This document shows, one piece after another, positions 1 through 9,368 of a stretch of 64,000 nucleotides of DNA. Source of the stretch: Flavobacterium branchiicola (GTDB lineage Bacteria; Bacteroidota; Bacteroidia; Flavobacteriales; Flavobacteriaceae); contig NZ_JAGYWA010000009.1 of NCBI RefSeq assembly GCF_018383905.1, positions 1 through 64,000 on the forward strand, in the 5' to 3' direction. The position numbers were made by a program, and so were the translations under genes. Position 1 is the stretch's first letter. The number at the start of each line of letters is the position of its first letter. Below the pieces are notes generated by a model that saw nothing but the letters and a program-made list of their open reading frames with translations, searched no databases and was not told where the DNA came from.

Positions 1-80
1 ATGGTGAAATTGGTAGACACGCTGGACTTAAAATCCAGTGAACAGCAATGTTCGTGCGGGTTCAAGTCCCGCTCTGAGTA
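1..80 (+). tRNA. tRNA-Leu (anticodon TAA), 5' end cut by window edge
   Basis: The D-arm (TGGTGAAATTGGTAGACAC), an anticodon arm with CTTAAAA in the loop (anticodon TAA), a class II variable arm and a T-arm (GCGGG-TTCAAGT-CCCGC, 56-72) are all visible. The 3' acceptor strand is 73-79 with discriminator A80. Base 1 pairs with base 73 as the last acceptor pair, so about six bases of the 5' acceptor strand lie outside the window. CCA is not encoded. The long variable arm and the D-loop sequence are typical of bacterial tRNA-Leu. Confidence 0.95.
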
Positions 81-83
81 CTA

Positions 84-122
84 AAAACTTCAATTAGCTT
101 TTGCTGATTGAAGTTTTTTTTT
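84..122 (+). terminator. Rho-independent terminator after tRNA-Leu
   Basis: A near-perfect hairpin pairs AAAACTTCAAT (84-94) with ATTGAAGTTTT (107-117). AGC/GCT continues the stem around a TTTT loop, and a run of T follows to 122. It starts four bases after the tRNA. Confidence 0.85.
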
Positions 123-187
123 GGAATAAAACAAAAACCGCAATTTTTAAATTAAAATTGCGGTTACTTAAGATTATATATTGGCAG

Positions 188-2005
188 TTATTTCTCAGAA
201 ATCAGCGTCATAATTTTATCATATATAGCGGTGTTTTGATAAACCCCTGTAAATTTTGATGATCCGGGGCCGTAGGCAAAAACGGGAACAGGAACTGCTG
301 TATGATCATTTGTACTGAAACTCCCATGAACGTATCCTTTTTCTGTGCTTCCGTCGATTAATGATAATCCTCCGGTTTCGTGATCTGCCGTTACAATTAA
401 TAAAGTTTCTGGATTTTTATCTACAAATTCCATTGCTTGTCCTACTAATTTATCAAAGTCAAGCATTTCACGAACCACATATTCTACATTATTCTGATGT
501 CCGCCATAATCAATTTGTGCGCCTTCTGCCATAATGAAAAATGGATTTTTTGTTTTTGCAAAAGTGGATGTTGTTTTTACAAAAGATTTAGTCAGGAAAT
601 CTCCTCTTCCGTTTTTAATAGAAACTACTGCTTTATCTTCTAAAACTATAAATCTATTATTTTTAATGGTATCTAAGGTTGAAAAATTATCGGTGAATGT
701 GTAGCCTTTTTCTAATAACGTTTTAGACAAATCTTTTCCGTCTTTTCTTGATTTAAATTCATTTTGTCCTCCTCCGATTAAAATGTCAGAAAGATTTGCC
801 AGAAAATCGTTAGCAATAGGTTCACTATAACTTCTTTCTGGCTGATGTGCATAAAAAGCGGCAGGAGTTGCATCTGTAATATTTCCGGCTGAAATAATAG
901 CTGTTTTAAAGTTTTTCTTAGCCAATTGCTGTGTAATTAATTCAAGAGGCTTTCCTTTCTCATCAACACTTATAAATCTATTGTTGGTTTTATGACCTGT
1001 TGCCATTGCCGTTGCACCTGCCGCTGAATCGGTAATGTAACTGTCTGAAGATTTTGTGATTGAAAGTCCTTGATTTTGAATGTTAAAAAGATTTGACTGT
1101 CCTTTATTGGCGGTATATCCCGCGTAAATCTGAGTTAGTCCCATTCCGTCACCAATAAGTAAAATAATATTTTTTGGACGTTTGCTTTTGAATGCATTTT
1201 TAGGAATATAAGTCTGGTGAAACTCTGTATTTTGGTAGAATGTAGTCTTAATGTTATTGATGAACTGTGTTAATTCAGCAACCTTATCAGTACCAATAAA
1301 ATCAACTTTTAAATTCATAAGAGTCATATAGGTATTGACATTATCTTGTGTTGCCCAAAATCGTACTTTTTTATTTTGATCATGAACTTTCTTAATGACT
1401 GCCTGAATTTTTTCTGTATCTGCTTGGGTTAAAACTCCTTTTCCATTCCAGACTGTGATTTCTTTCAAATCTTCACTGATCATTTCAACACGTGCTAATT
1501 GATCTGGTGTGTATTCTTCATTTAATCTTCCGTCAAAATAAATAAAATTTGGAAAATCTTTCCATTGAGAAGACAGAGGACGGTTTCCAGAAATAACCAC
1601 TTTTATGTTTTTATTTGAGATAAGTTCTGGAAAAGTCTTTAATTGTTGTGCAATTGCTTTTAATGTCAAGTCAGCATCAGACTTGATATCGATCATTAAA
1701 ATCAAAGATTTATTGCTTGGATAAGCTTTTCCTTCTAATGTTTTTAATTTTGTAGCAAGTGGTTCGAGATATAAATTTTTAAGAGTGTTGTAAGTTTTGA
1801 TTTCTTTGGATGTATGGGCAACATACAATTCATTATTGACTAAAAAAACATCGGCTTCGATAACTCCGGCTTCATTGGAATAGGCTTCGTAAAAAGGTAA
1901 TTTACTTTCATAATCATTATGAGAATGAATATTAGAAGAATTATAGTCCTGCGCTTGGGCAAAAAAGAAAAATTGAAGGCAAAAAAGGGTGAATATTTTT
2001 TTCAT
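188..2005 (-). CDS. Secreted GDPD/PI-PLC-like domain fused to alkaline phosphatase
   Basis: This 605-residue exported enzyme probably releases phosphate from organic phosphate esters in the periplasm or at the cell surface. Residues 1-18 are a signal peptide. Residues 25-250 resemble a glycerophosphodiester phosphodiesterase/PI-PLC-like TIM barrel (HSHNDY at 27-32, EADV at 50-53, H64). Residues 278-605 are an alkaline phosphatase with IGDGMG (284-289), nucleophile Ser327 in TDSAAGATA, the metal-binding segment AEGAQIDYGGH (493-503), DHETGG (541-546) and a final metal His near 568. All catalytic motifs are present. It lies downstream of the SusC/SusD pair on the same strand, 203 bases after SusD, so it may share or follow that transcript. 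Activity of the N-terminal barrel is uncertain. Confidence 0.9.
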   Translation of the reverse strand: MKKIFTLFCLQFFFFAQAQDYNSSNIHSHNDYESKLPFYEAYSNEAGVIEADVFLVNNELYVAHTSKEIKTYNTLKNLYLEPLATKLKTLEGKAYPSNKSLILMIDIKSDADLTLKAIAQQLKTFPELISNKNIKVVISGNRPLSSQWKDFPNFIYFDGRLNEEYTPDQLARVEMISEDLKEITVWNGKGVLTQADTEKIQAVIKKVHDQNKKVRFWATQDNVNTYMTLMNLKVDFIGTDKVAELTQFINNIKTTFYQNTEFHQTYIPKNAFKSKRPKNIILLIGDGMGLTQIYAGYTANKGQSNLFNIQNQGLSITKSSDSYITDSAAGATAMATGHKTNNRFISVDEKGKPLELITQQLAKKNFKTAIISAGNITDATPAAFYAHQPERSYSEPIANDFLANLSDILIGGGQNEFKSRKDGKDLSKTLLEKGYTFTDNFSTLDTIKNNRFIVLEDKAVVSIKNGRGDFLTKSFVKTTSTFAKTKNPFFIMAEGAQIDYGGHQNNVEYVVREMLDFDKLVGQAMEFVDKNPETLLIVTADHETGGLSLIDGSTEKGYVHGSFSTNDHTAVPVPVFAYGPGSSKFTGVYQNTAIYDKIMTLISEK

Positions 2006-2083
2006 CGAAAATAGATTTTATTTCATAAGAGCCGTAGGTAACTTTATGAAAAATTAAATTAGGGTATGAATGAACTTTTATAT

Positions 2084-2114
2084 ATAAGCCAGTCCTTATG
2101 AAAGACTGGCTTAT
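2084..2114. other. Strong hairpin between SusD and phosphatase genes
   Basis: An 11-bp perfect inverted repeat pairs ATAAGCCAGTC (2084-2094) with GACTGGCTTAT (2104-2114) around a 9-base loop. It lies in the 203-base gap after SusD. No good T tract follows on either strand, so it may be an mRNA stability or processing element rather than a terminator. A second, shorter hairpin (ACAGGTTT/AAACCTGT) lies at 2152-2172. Confidence 0.5.
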
Positions 2115-2208
2115 GATGTATTGTATGAAATGTTTTTTATTTTTTACCACAACAGGTTTTATACAAACCTGTGCAGTAAAAAAATAAACACAAAATGAAA
2201 CTACTTTA

Positions 2209-3744
2209 TTACCAACCCTGGTTTTGAGTTAATGCTCCTTTGCTTATTGCAATTTCATCTGGTGGTATTGGCCAAACATGGTGAATTGCCGGATTAAAAT
2301 TACGAGCAGGATAAATTACAGTTCCGTTATAGTGGTGTAATGGTTTTGCATACGTTTCCTTGGCATCTCCCCAGCGTACTAAATCAAAATGACGATCTGT
2401 CCATTCACCTGCAAGTTCGCATCTTCTCTCTCTTTTTAAATCGGTCATTGTAGCTCCGGAAAGATCTCCAAGTCCTGCACGATGACGAATCATATTGATT
2501 TCTGTATCTGCATTTTGACCTTTCATTAATTTTACTTCAGCCAACATTAGAATTACATCAGCATAACGCAAAAGTGGGACATTTAAAGTCGTAGATGGTT
2601 TGTCTCCGTTTGCATTTACGTAACGAATATCTACAGCACCTGAACCTGTTTTTGGATAACTGAAAGGCTCCATGTATTTTTTGAACTGATATCCGGTTCT
2701 GTTGCTTGAACCTACAGTATATTTTCCTTCATTAAAAGTTACTTCTTCTCCAAAATAAACAAATTTGTCACCTTTTTGTAGAATGGTAGCACTGCGGCGT
2801 TTGTCTGTTGGATCATAGGTGTCAAACAATTCTTTTGTAGGATAGAAATTTCCCCATCCGTTATAAGCTCCCCATCCTTTATCTTCCAGACATACTCCTG
2901 GAAAAATAGAACCCAAAGAAGTATTGTCTGCACTTGATGTTACGGACCAAATATATTCTGAAGACCAGTTGTTTTTGATTTTGAAAACATCTTCAAAATT
3001 ATCCAGCAATTTATGTTTGCCACTGTTTACAATCAAATTGGCATATTTAATCGCATTATCCCAGTCTTTTGCATACAAATAAGTACGAACTAAATATCCC
3101 CAGGCAGCTGTTTTATGAGCGCGGCCGTAATTATCAGCTGAAAGTTCACTGAAATAAGGAAGTAAATCGGCAGCTTTTATTAAGTCGGCTGCGATATAAG
3201 CATAATTTTCAGCAACGTTTTTTGCACGCGGTACATATACGTTTGAAGGGTTTTGTCTGTCCTGAATTGGAATTCCCGCACGATCATCTCCGTAATGATA
3301 CGCTAATTCTAAATGCATTACTGCATGGTTAAAATATGCTTCGCCTAACATTCCGTTCTTTGTTTTTTCATCTAAAGGAATATTCGGAATGTTACGAATT
3401 ACATCATTACAGCGTTTCATGATTTCGTAATGCAATCTCCAGATATCTTTGGTATCAGATTCAGCTCCGTCAACAATAAAGTTTTTAATACGCTCTGCAT
3501 TTTGTCTCGGTTTTGTTCCAATGTCGTCACTTGCATTATTCAACCAGAAGAAACCACGACCGTACATATTATCATCGGAATATAAAGCATACATTGCATT
3601 TACTCCCGCCTTGGCATCTGCCGGAGTTTTCCAGAAATTCCCACTTGAAGGAGCTCCTTGCGGAATTACATCAAGTTCGCTTTCACAAGCTGAAGTGCTT
3701 ACTAAAAGCACAAAACTTAATACTAAAAGACTTAAATTTTTCAT
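2209..3744 (-). CDS. RagB/SusD family nutrient-binding outer membrane lipoprotein
   Basis: This 511-residue protein is a SusD-like surface lipoprotein that would form the lid of the SusC transporter encoded just upstream. It has a lipoprotein signal peptide with a Cys near residue 20 (VSTSAC). A SusD N-terminal region follows (NFWKTPADAKAGVNAMYALY), and the usual C-terminal block includes RRCELAGEWTDRHFDLVRWG and a final segment with PIPPDEI. Its length is typical. It follows SusC by 18 bases, so the two are co-transcribed. The ligand cannot be read from sequence; the phosphatase next door suggests a phosphorylated organic compound. Confidence 0.95.
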   Translation of the reverse strand: MKNLSLLVLSFVLLVSTSACESELDVIPQGAPSSGNFWKTPADAKAGVNAMYALYSDDNMYGRGFFWLNNASDDIGTKPRQNAERIKNFIVDGAESDTKDIWRLHYEIMKRCNDVIRNIPNIPLDEKTKNGMLGEAYFNHAVMHLELAYHYGDDRAGIPIQDRQNPSNVYVPRAKNVAENYAYIAADLIKAADLLPYFSELSADNYGRAHKTAAWGYLVRTYLYAKDWDNAIKYANLIVNSGKHKLLDNFEDVFKIKNNWSSEYIWSVTSSADNTSLGSIFPGVCLEDKGWGAYNGWGNFYPTKELFDTYDPTDKRRSATILQKGDKFVYFGEEVTFNEGKYTVGSSNRTGYQFKKYMEPFSYPKTGSGAVDIRYVNANGDKPSTTLNVPLLRYADVILMLAEVKLMKGQNADTEINMIRHRAGLGDLSGATMTDLKRERRCELAGEWTDRHFDLVRWGDAKETYAKPLHHYNGTVIYPARNFNPAIHHVWPIPPDEIAISKGALTQNQGW

Positions 3745-3762
3745 TTTATTAGTTTTATATTT

Positions 3763-6700
3763 TTAAAATGTTGCGTTTATACCCGTCATATAAATACGAG
3801 AAAGTGGATATTTACCTAAGTCCATTCCGAAATTGGTAAGTCCAACTTCCGGATCCATTCCTGAGTACTTCGTAATTGTAAATAGATTTTGTCCTGAAAT
3901 AAAGAATCTCAATTTTGCTTTTCCGTTTAACCAGTTTTCTTTAATTGTATAGCCAAGAGAAATGTTTTTTAACCGTATAAAAGAAGCATCTTCGATATAG
4001 AAATTAGAGATTCTTCCGAAATTGTTATTGTTATCTGTTGCTGAAAGTACAGGAATATTGGTATCCGTATTTGTAGGTGACCATGCGTCTTTTGATTCAG
4101 CCAATAAATTATATCCTGGGAAAGAACCATTTAAACCAGTATGTTTTACAGCATTAAAAACGCTGTTTCCGGCTGCTCCGCTAAAAAAGATGTTTAAATC
4201 AAATCCTTTGTATTTAAAATTAGAATTTAAACTGAATGTTGTTTTTGGAAATGGGCTTCCTAATACTTCTCTATCACTGTTATTGATTACACCATCACCA
4301 TTAAGATCTTTAAATTTAATATCTCCGGCAACGGCATTTGGCTGATAAACCTCGCCTTTAGTATTTACATACGCTTTTGCTTCTGCGTTACTTTGAAATA
4401 ATCCATCGGTTGCATATCCATAGAAAGCACCAACCGGACTTCCTACCTGATAAATATTGGCCAATGGTAAACTTCTAACTCGGCTTAGATTTAATGGTTC
4501 CAAAGAAGTCAAATCATCTTTAATAGAAACAATTTTATTACTTAGGAATCCGGCGTTTGCTGTTACATCAAATTTAAATTCTCCACGTGTTTTTTGATAC
4601 GTTAAACTAACTTCAAGACCTTTATTTTCAACGTCCCCGGAGTTTACAATTCTTCCTTGTGGCGTTCCGGATACACCTGGTAACTGATCACGAACCAACA
4701 TGTCTTTGTTTGTTTTTACGTAAGCATCAATAGATCCTAAAAATGTGTTATTGAACATAGTAAAATCTAAACCAATGTTAGTTTGCTCTGAGCTTTCCCA
4801 TTTTAAATTAGGGTTTGAAAGTTCTCTTTCAGAATAACCATAATTGATTACAGGAGTCGCACCTATTAAAGCAGTGGTCTGAGTTAATGGCACACTAAAC
4901 TGGTAAGGACCAAGGTTTCCTAAATTTCCAATTTCTCCCCAGCTCGCACGTAATTTCAAACTGCTTACAATTGGATTAATGCTTTTCATAAATCCTTCTT
5001 CAGAGATTAACCATCCTGCGGAAACTGAGGGATAAACTTTCCAACGATTTTCCTGTAAAAGTTTTGATGTTCCGTCGCGACGTACAATTCCAGAGAACAA
5101 ATATTTTTGATTGAAGTCGTAATTGATTCTTCCCACATAAGACGAAATAATTTCATCTGATAATCCTGCGGCTGTTTGCTGAATTAGTTTTGCATTCAAC
5201 AAATAACGTTGCGAAGGATCTTCGTTATCAAATCCTGTTCCTTCAATAGTATAATAATCTCTTTTAGTTTCCTGATACGTATATCCGGCTAAGGCTTTAA
5301 GATTATGTTTTCCGAATGATTTCTCGTAAGAAATAGTTTGTTCACTCAATAAATCACTTATTGTAAGAGATTTTTTTGTTAGTCGGTTAAAATCAAATAT
5401 TTTACCCGGCTCTGTAATTTTAACGGTAAAATCTGTTGCGTTATCTTGTATTCTCGTATATCCCCAGTTTGATTTTACTTTTAAACCTTCGATGATTTCC
5501 CATTCTGCATAAGGATTAACCAATATCGTAGAAACAGGATTTCTGTTGTCTAGCCTTTTTAAGTAGGCTACGGGATTGATAACATCTCCGTAAGAACCAA
5601 TGTATTTTTCAGGAACACCACCGTATTGTCCGGAACCGTCTTCTCTGTAAATTGTAGCGTTTGGCGGATAAAAAATTGCTCCTAAAATTGCTCCGGTATA
5701 GGCACTTGAGGTATTTGCACTTTGTCCATCTGTTAGGGAATACGATAAATTTTCGCCCAAGGTAAAGTTTGGCGCCAATTTAAAAGAAGAGTTTGCTCGT
5801 ACCGTATAACGTTCTGAATACGTATTGAGCAAAATACCCTCATTTTTTCTATAACTACCAGAAAGAAAGAAATTTGATTTTTCTGTTTTTCCATTTACTG
5901 AAAGTGATAAATCCTGAATTTCTCCGGTATGGAAAATTTCATCCATCCAGTTTGTTTTTGTTGTTCGTGCTGTTGGCTCAAATGCGGGATCAAAAGCTAG
6001 AATTCTTGGTAATCCGGCATTATCTCTGGCAATATTCATGGCATCGGCATATTCTGCAGCGTTTAAAACATCTAATTTTTTTGCTACATTTTGAAAACCT
6101 CCCTGATAATTTACATTCACATTGATACGATCAGAAATTCCTTTTTTGGACGTAATTAAAATTACCCCACCAGAAGCTCTTGCTCCATAAATTGCTGCCG
6201 AAGCTGCATCTTTCAACACACTGATCGAACCAATATCATTAGGATTTATCGTGTTTAAAGAACCACTGTAAATAATTCCGTCTAGAACAATTAAAGGCGT
6301 TTCTGCATTTAAAGAACCAATACCACGAATATTAATTGTTGGTGATGCAGTTGGATCACCTCCGTCACTAATTACCGTAACACCGGCAACAGTTCCTTGT
6401 AATAATTCGGCAGCATTGTTGTAGGTTCTGCTTGCCGTTTCTTTCATAGAAACGGATCCTACGGCTCCTAAAACCTCACTTTTTTTCACACTTCCGTAAC
6501 CCATTACAATTACTTCCTGAAGTTGTTTAACATCAGCAGCCAGTTTTACAGTTATAGACTGAGAGCTAGTTACCTTAACCTCTTGTGTAATATAACCAAC
6601 GTAAGAAAAGATAAGTGTTGCTTCTGAAGCGTTGACTTCCATTTTAAATGTTCCGTCAAAATCTGTAGTAGCGGCAGCATCAGAACCTTTATCTTTAATT

Positions 6701-7143
6701 CCCACACCAGGCAACGGCATATTATCATCGCCACCAAAAACAGTTCCTGAAATAATAATTTTATTCTGGTCTGAAACAGTAACTTTCTGATTTTTCTTGA
6801 TCACAATATTGTTGCTCACAATTTCGTATCGAAGTGCAACACCACAGATTTTGGCTAAAGCTTGTTCAAGCGTTACATTATTTAATTTTAAACTTAATTT
6901 CTGATTGGTATTTACCTGACTGCTTTCATACATAAAATGTACATCGGCTTGATTTTCAATTTTATGAAAAATGTTTTTTATACTTTCATTTTCAACTTTT
7001 AAAGTTACTCTTTTGCTAATGTCAACATTCCCGGCATTTACCGTTAGTGATGCAAAAAATAAAGCAATAAACAGGAATAATTTAATTCCTATTGTCCTTA
7101 TGCTTTGGCACTTTATGGTAAGCCGCATTTGTTTCTCATTCAT
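3763..7143 (-). CDS. SusC/RagA family TonB-linked outer membrane transporter with STN domain
   Basis: This 1126-residue TonB-dependent porin pairs with the SusD lipoprotein for energised uptake. After a signal peptide (about residues 17-38) there is an STN domain (about 45-110), which in this family contacts the FecR anti-sigma factor. A carboxypeptidase-regulatory-like beta domain follows (about 130-210), then a plug (about 220-340, with NIRGIGS and PLIVLDG motifs) and a long beta-barrel ending in a Phe (GINATF). The STN domain and the adjacent FecR and sigma genes indicate trans-envelope signalling that induces the locus when substrate is bound. Two possible start Mets lie close together (1 and 6); the first is used. 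Confidence 0.95.
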   Translation of the reverse strand: MNEKQMRLTIKCQSIRTIGIKLFLFIALFFASLTVNAGNVDISKRVTLKVENESIKNIFHKIENQADVHFMYESSQVNTNQKLSLKLNNVTLEQALAKICGVALRYEIVSNNIVIKKNQKVTVSDQNKIIISGTVFGGDDNMPLPGVGIKDKGSDAAATTDFDGTFKMEVNASEATLIFSYVGYITQEVKVTSSQSITVKLAADVKQLQEVIVMGYGSVKKSEVLGAVGSVSMKETASRTYNNAAELLQGTVAGVTVISDGGDPTASPTINIRGIGSLNAETPLIVLDGIIYSGSLNTINPNDIGSISVLKDAASAAIYGARASGGVILITSKKGISDRINVNVNYQGGFQNVAKKLDVLNAAEYADAMNIARDNAGLPRILAFDPAFEPTARTTKTNWMDEIFHTGEIQDLSLSVNGKTEKSNFFLSGSYRKNEGILLNTYSERYTVRANSSFKLAPNFTLGENLSYSLTDGQSANTSSAYTGAILGAIFYPPNATIYREDGSGQYGGVPEKYIGSYGDVINPVAYLKRLDNRNPVSTILVNPYAEWEIIEGLKVKSNWGYTRIQDNATDFTVKITEPGKIFDFNRLTKKSLTISDLLSEQTISYEKSFGKHNLKALAGYTYQETKRDYYTIEGTGFDNEDPSQRYLLNAKLIQQTAAGLSDEIISSYVGRINYDFNQKYLFSGIVRRDGTSKLLQENRWKVYPSVSAGWLISEEGFMKSINPIVSSLKLRASWGEIGNLGNLGPYQFSVPLTQTTALIGATPVINYGYSERELSNPNLKWESSEQTNIGLDFTMFNNTFLGSIDAYVKTNKDMLVRDQLPGVSGTPQGRIVNSGDVENKGLEVSLTYQKTRGEFKFDVTANAGFLSNKIVSIKDDLTSLEPLNLSRVRSLPLANIYQVGSPVGAFYGYATDGLFQSNAEAKAYVNTKGEVYQPNAVAGDIKFKDLNGDGVINNSDREVLGSPFPKTTFSLNSNFKYKGFDLNIFFSGAAGNSVFNAVKHTGLNGSFPGYNLLAESKDAWSPTNTDTNIPVLSATDNNNNFGRISNFYIEDASFIRLKNISLGYTIKENWLNGKAKLRFFISGQNLFTITKYSGMDPEVGLTNFGMDLGKYPLSRIYMTGINATF

Positions 7144-7203
7144 GATTTTTAGTTTTAATTGTTTTGTTTATCGGGTTTCTACGTAGTTTTATTTTTAATG
7201 CGC

Positions 7204-8124
7204 TTACTCTATTTTGTATACTCCAGCGTCCATTTTATAATTGGCATTAATGATATTACACACCAATCCAATGGTTTGATCAGCAGTTAATTCCTTGAAA
7301 TAGGCGCTTATCTTTAATTCGTTTAAATTTTTATTTTTGATTTCAATCGCGACATTGTAATTGCGGTTTATAGTGGCTACAACTTCCGGAAGTGGTGTTT
7401 CTTCAAATACCATAATATTTTTTCGCCATAGTGAAATACTGTTTACAGGAACATCTTTAAACGCTTGCAGTTTGTTGCTTTGGGATTTAAATACTACTTT
7501 TTGCCCCGGAGTTACGTACACATTTTCTTCTGTAACCGTAGATTTTACATTCACTCTTCCGGTTAAAACAGAAACTTCCTGTGTTCTTTGATCGGGGTAA
7601 GCCTGAACATTAAAACTGGTTCCAAGCACCTTGGTATCCATTTTATTGGTGTGAATTATAAAAGGATGTTTTTTGTCTTTGGCTACATCAAAAAAAGCTT
7701 CACCGCTTAGGAATACTTCTCTGGTATCTCCTTTAAATTCTTTTGGATATTTAAGAATACTTCCGGCATTTAACCAAATCTGTGTTCCGTCACTTAATTT
7801 TATTTCGGCATGTTCACCTAGTTTTACACTAAATTGTTTGGTTTCAACAGATGGCATTGATTGATAGTAAAACATAGATAATCCGATTAGAAAAACTAAA
7901 GACGCAGCAACAGCCCAGTTTTTATAATGAAGAGAAATTACATTGTTGGTTTTCTTAATAGCTTTTAATTCGTTTTTTAGTTTTGAACGATTTGATTGAA
8001 TCATTTCCATGTTTTCAAAAAAATCATCGGTACGGTCGTACCATTTATTCCACATTTCTTGTCCCTTCGGAGAGTACTTTCCGTCTAAAAAATGTTTTAT
8101 TTCTTGTCTTAATTTTTCAGGCAT
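7204..8124 (-). CDS. FecR family anti-sigma factor
   Basis: This 306-residue inner membrane protein would hold the ECF sigma factor encoded upstream and receive the signal from the SusC STN domain. The N-terminal 65 residues are cytoplasmic. One membrane segment spans about 67-88 (WAVAASLVFLIGLSMFYY), followed by the FecR domain (about 95-195, with LSDGTQIWLNAGS and GEAFFDVAKD) and a C-terminal DUF4974 domain that looks like an STN partner (TPLPEVVATINRNYNV to the end). It lies between the sigma gene and susC. A 20-bp motif shared with the sigma upstream region (8174-8193) precedes it by about 50 bases. Confidence 0.95.
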   Translation of the reverse strand: MPEKLRQEIKHFLDGKYSPKGQEMWNKWYDRTDDFFENMEMIQSNRSKLKNELKAIKKTNNVISLHYKNWAVAASLVFLIGLSMFYYQSMPSVETKQFSVKLGEHAEIKLSDGTQIWLNAGSILKYPKEFKGDTREVFLSGEAFFDVAKDKKHPFIIHTNKMDTKVLGTSFNVQAYPDQRTQEVSVLTGRVNVKSTVTEENVYVTPGQKVVFKSQSNKLQAFKDVPVNSISLWRKNIMVFEETPLPEVVATINRNYNVAIEIKNKNLNELKISAYFKELTADQTIGLVCNIINANYKMDAGVYKIE

Positions 8125-8173
8125 TATAATTTCTTTATGTCTTTAATAGAATGTCTTTGGAATTGTATTTTCA

Positions 8174-8193
8174 GGTAGGCGCAAAAGGTTACG
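8174..8193 (-). promoter_or_regulatory. Shared 20-bp motif upstream of fecR, candidate ECF sigma promoter
   Basis: On the minus strand it reads CGTAACCTTTT, three variable bases, then CCTACC. The same motif, 17 of 20 bases identical, lies upstream of the sigma gene at 8945-8964. Two spaced conserved blocks ahead of two genes of one signalling locus fit an ECF sigma promoter (-35 and -10). This is inferred from the repeat alone. Confidence 0.45.
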
Positions 8194-8238
8194 CTTTTGT
8201 TAAGAAAAAAGCTGAACTCTTAATATGAATATTACTTC

Positions 8239-8796
8239 TTAATTAAACTCGCCTAAATAAGTGCGCATGAATTTAAGCGCGTACGTAATATGATATTTTA
8301 CGGTTTCAATTGAAACATTGAGTTCGTCGGCGATTTCTTTGTTGGTATAATGTTTTATGCGGCTCAGAATAAAAACCTCTTTTGATTTTTTAGGAAGAAG
8401 CATGGTCGCTTTATCAACTGCTTTTTGCAATTCTTCATAATAAATGAAATCTTCCGTTGCATTGTGACTGGAATACGAAACAGTATTTTTATCTAAAACT
8501 TCTTGTATATATTGATCTGTAACGCTGTGCGATTTAAAGTAATCTAAAGTCATGTAACGCACCGAAGTGTAGATGTAAGCTGCAAAGCTTTTTTGAATTA
8601 TAATGGTCTTTCGGCGCTCCCATATAGTGGTAAAAACTTCCTGAACGATTTCTTCTGAAATGGGTATCGATTTCATTCTGAGATATACAAATCGAACTAG
8701 GATATCACGATATCTAAAATAAAGTTCATCAAAAGCTTTATCCTTGCCGGACTTTAATAATTCGACAAGGTCTTCGTCGGTAAACTTTTTATACAT
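8239..8796 (-). CDS. ECF RNA polymerase sigma factor, Bacteroidota sigma-70 family
   Basis: This 185-residue sigma factor has region 2 at about residues 25-95 (ISEEIVQEVFTTIWERR, YIYTSVRYMTLDYFK) and region 4 at about 125-178 (LLPKKSKEVFILSRIKHYT, then an HTH with TNKEIADELNVSIETVKYH). Its size and sequence fit the expanded Bacteroidota ECF family paired with FecR and SusC. It is the first gene of a sigma-fecR-susC-susD arrangement. The motif at 8945-8964, about 150 bases upstream, suggests autoregulation. Confidence 0.95.
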   Translation of the reverse strand: MYKKFTDEDLVELLKSGKDKAFDELYFRYRDILVRFVYLRMKSIPISEEIVQEVFTTIWERRKTIIIQKSFAAYIYTSVRYMTLDYFKSHSVTDQYIQEVLDKNTVSYSSHNATEDFIYYEELQKAVDKATMLLPKKSKEVFILSRIKHYTNKEIADELNVSIETVKYHITYALKFMRTYLGEFN

Positions 8797-8944
8797 GATA
8801 CATTATTTGGAGATGAATAAGTAACGAAATCTGACAAGTGGAGATACTTTTTCTGATTTGGTTTGGATAATGATCGTGCGGCTTTAAAAATGACATAAAC
8901 AAAGTATTGAGTTCTTCTTATATGTCTTCAAAATTAAAGGTGAG

Positions 8945-8964
8945 GGTAGGTCTAAAAGGTTACG
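8945..8964 (-). promoter_or_regulatory. Shared 20-bp motif upstream of the ECF sigma gene
   Basis: On the minus strand this is CGTAACCTTTTAGACCTACC. It matches the copy upstream of fecR except for three central bases. It probably marks an autoregulated sigma promoter with a leader of about 150 bases. Only these two copies were noticed in the window. No similar copy was found directly upstream of susC, whose 60-base gap to fecR suggests co-transcription. Confidence 0.45.
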
Positions 8965-9197
8965 TTTACATTAATAAAACCACCTTAAAACGAAACATAT
9001 TATTAACATTTGAAATTAAATGTTAACTAAAATATTTGATAGATAAATTTTTTTTTCGCGTTGATTGTTGAGTTTGTTTATGAGTTTGTAAAATGTGGGT
9101 ATTAAGTATTTAGATGAAATTAATAACCTATTCTATTAGCTACTTGGCAAAAATTGTTTTGTGTGGTTTCGTGAAATAAGAAAAGCGGTGTAAAACG

Positions 9198-9231
9198 AAA
9201 AAACTTCAAATCCAGGGATTTGAAGTTTTTT
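9198..9231. terminator. Bidirectional hairpin with flanking A and T tracts
   Basis: AAACTTCAAATC (9201-9212) pairs with GATTTGAAGTTT (9217-9228), and the A/T flanks extend the stem. On the minus strand it would end the transcript of the 9369-10118 lipoprotein gene. The remainder of the 570-base gap between the sigma gene and 9369 holds no recognisable gene except the short open frame at 9285-9368 described under findings. Confidence 0.7.
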
Positions 9232-9368
9232 GTGGATAATTATAGCAATAGATGAGAGAAATCAAAATAGCATAAAAAAAGCTATTATTGATTAGTCAAT
9301 TCTAATTTAGTCAAAGTTTCTTTTACAGATTTTAATTCTTTTAAGTTTGAGGCGGTATAATAAAATGC

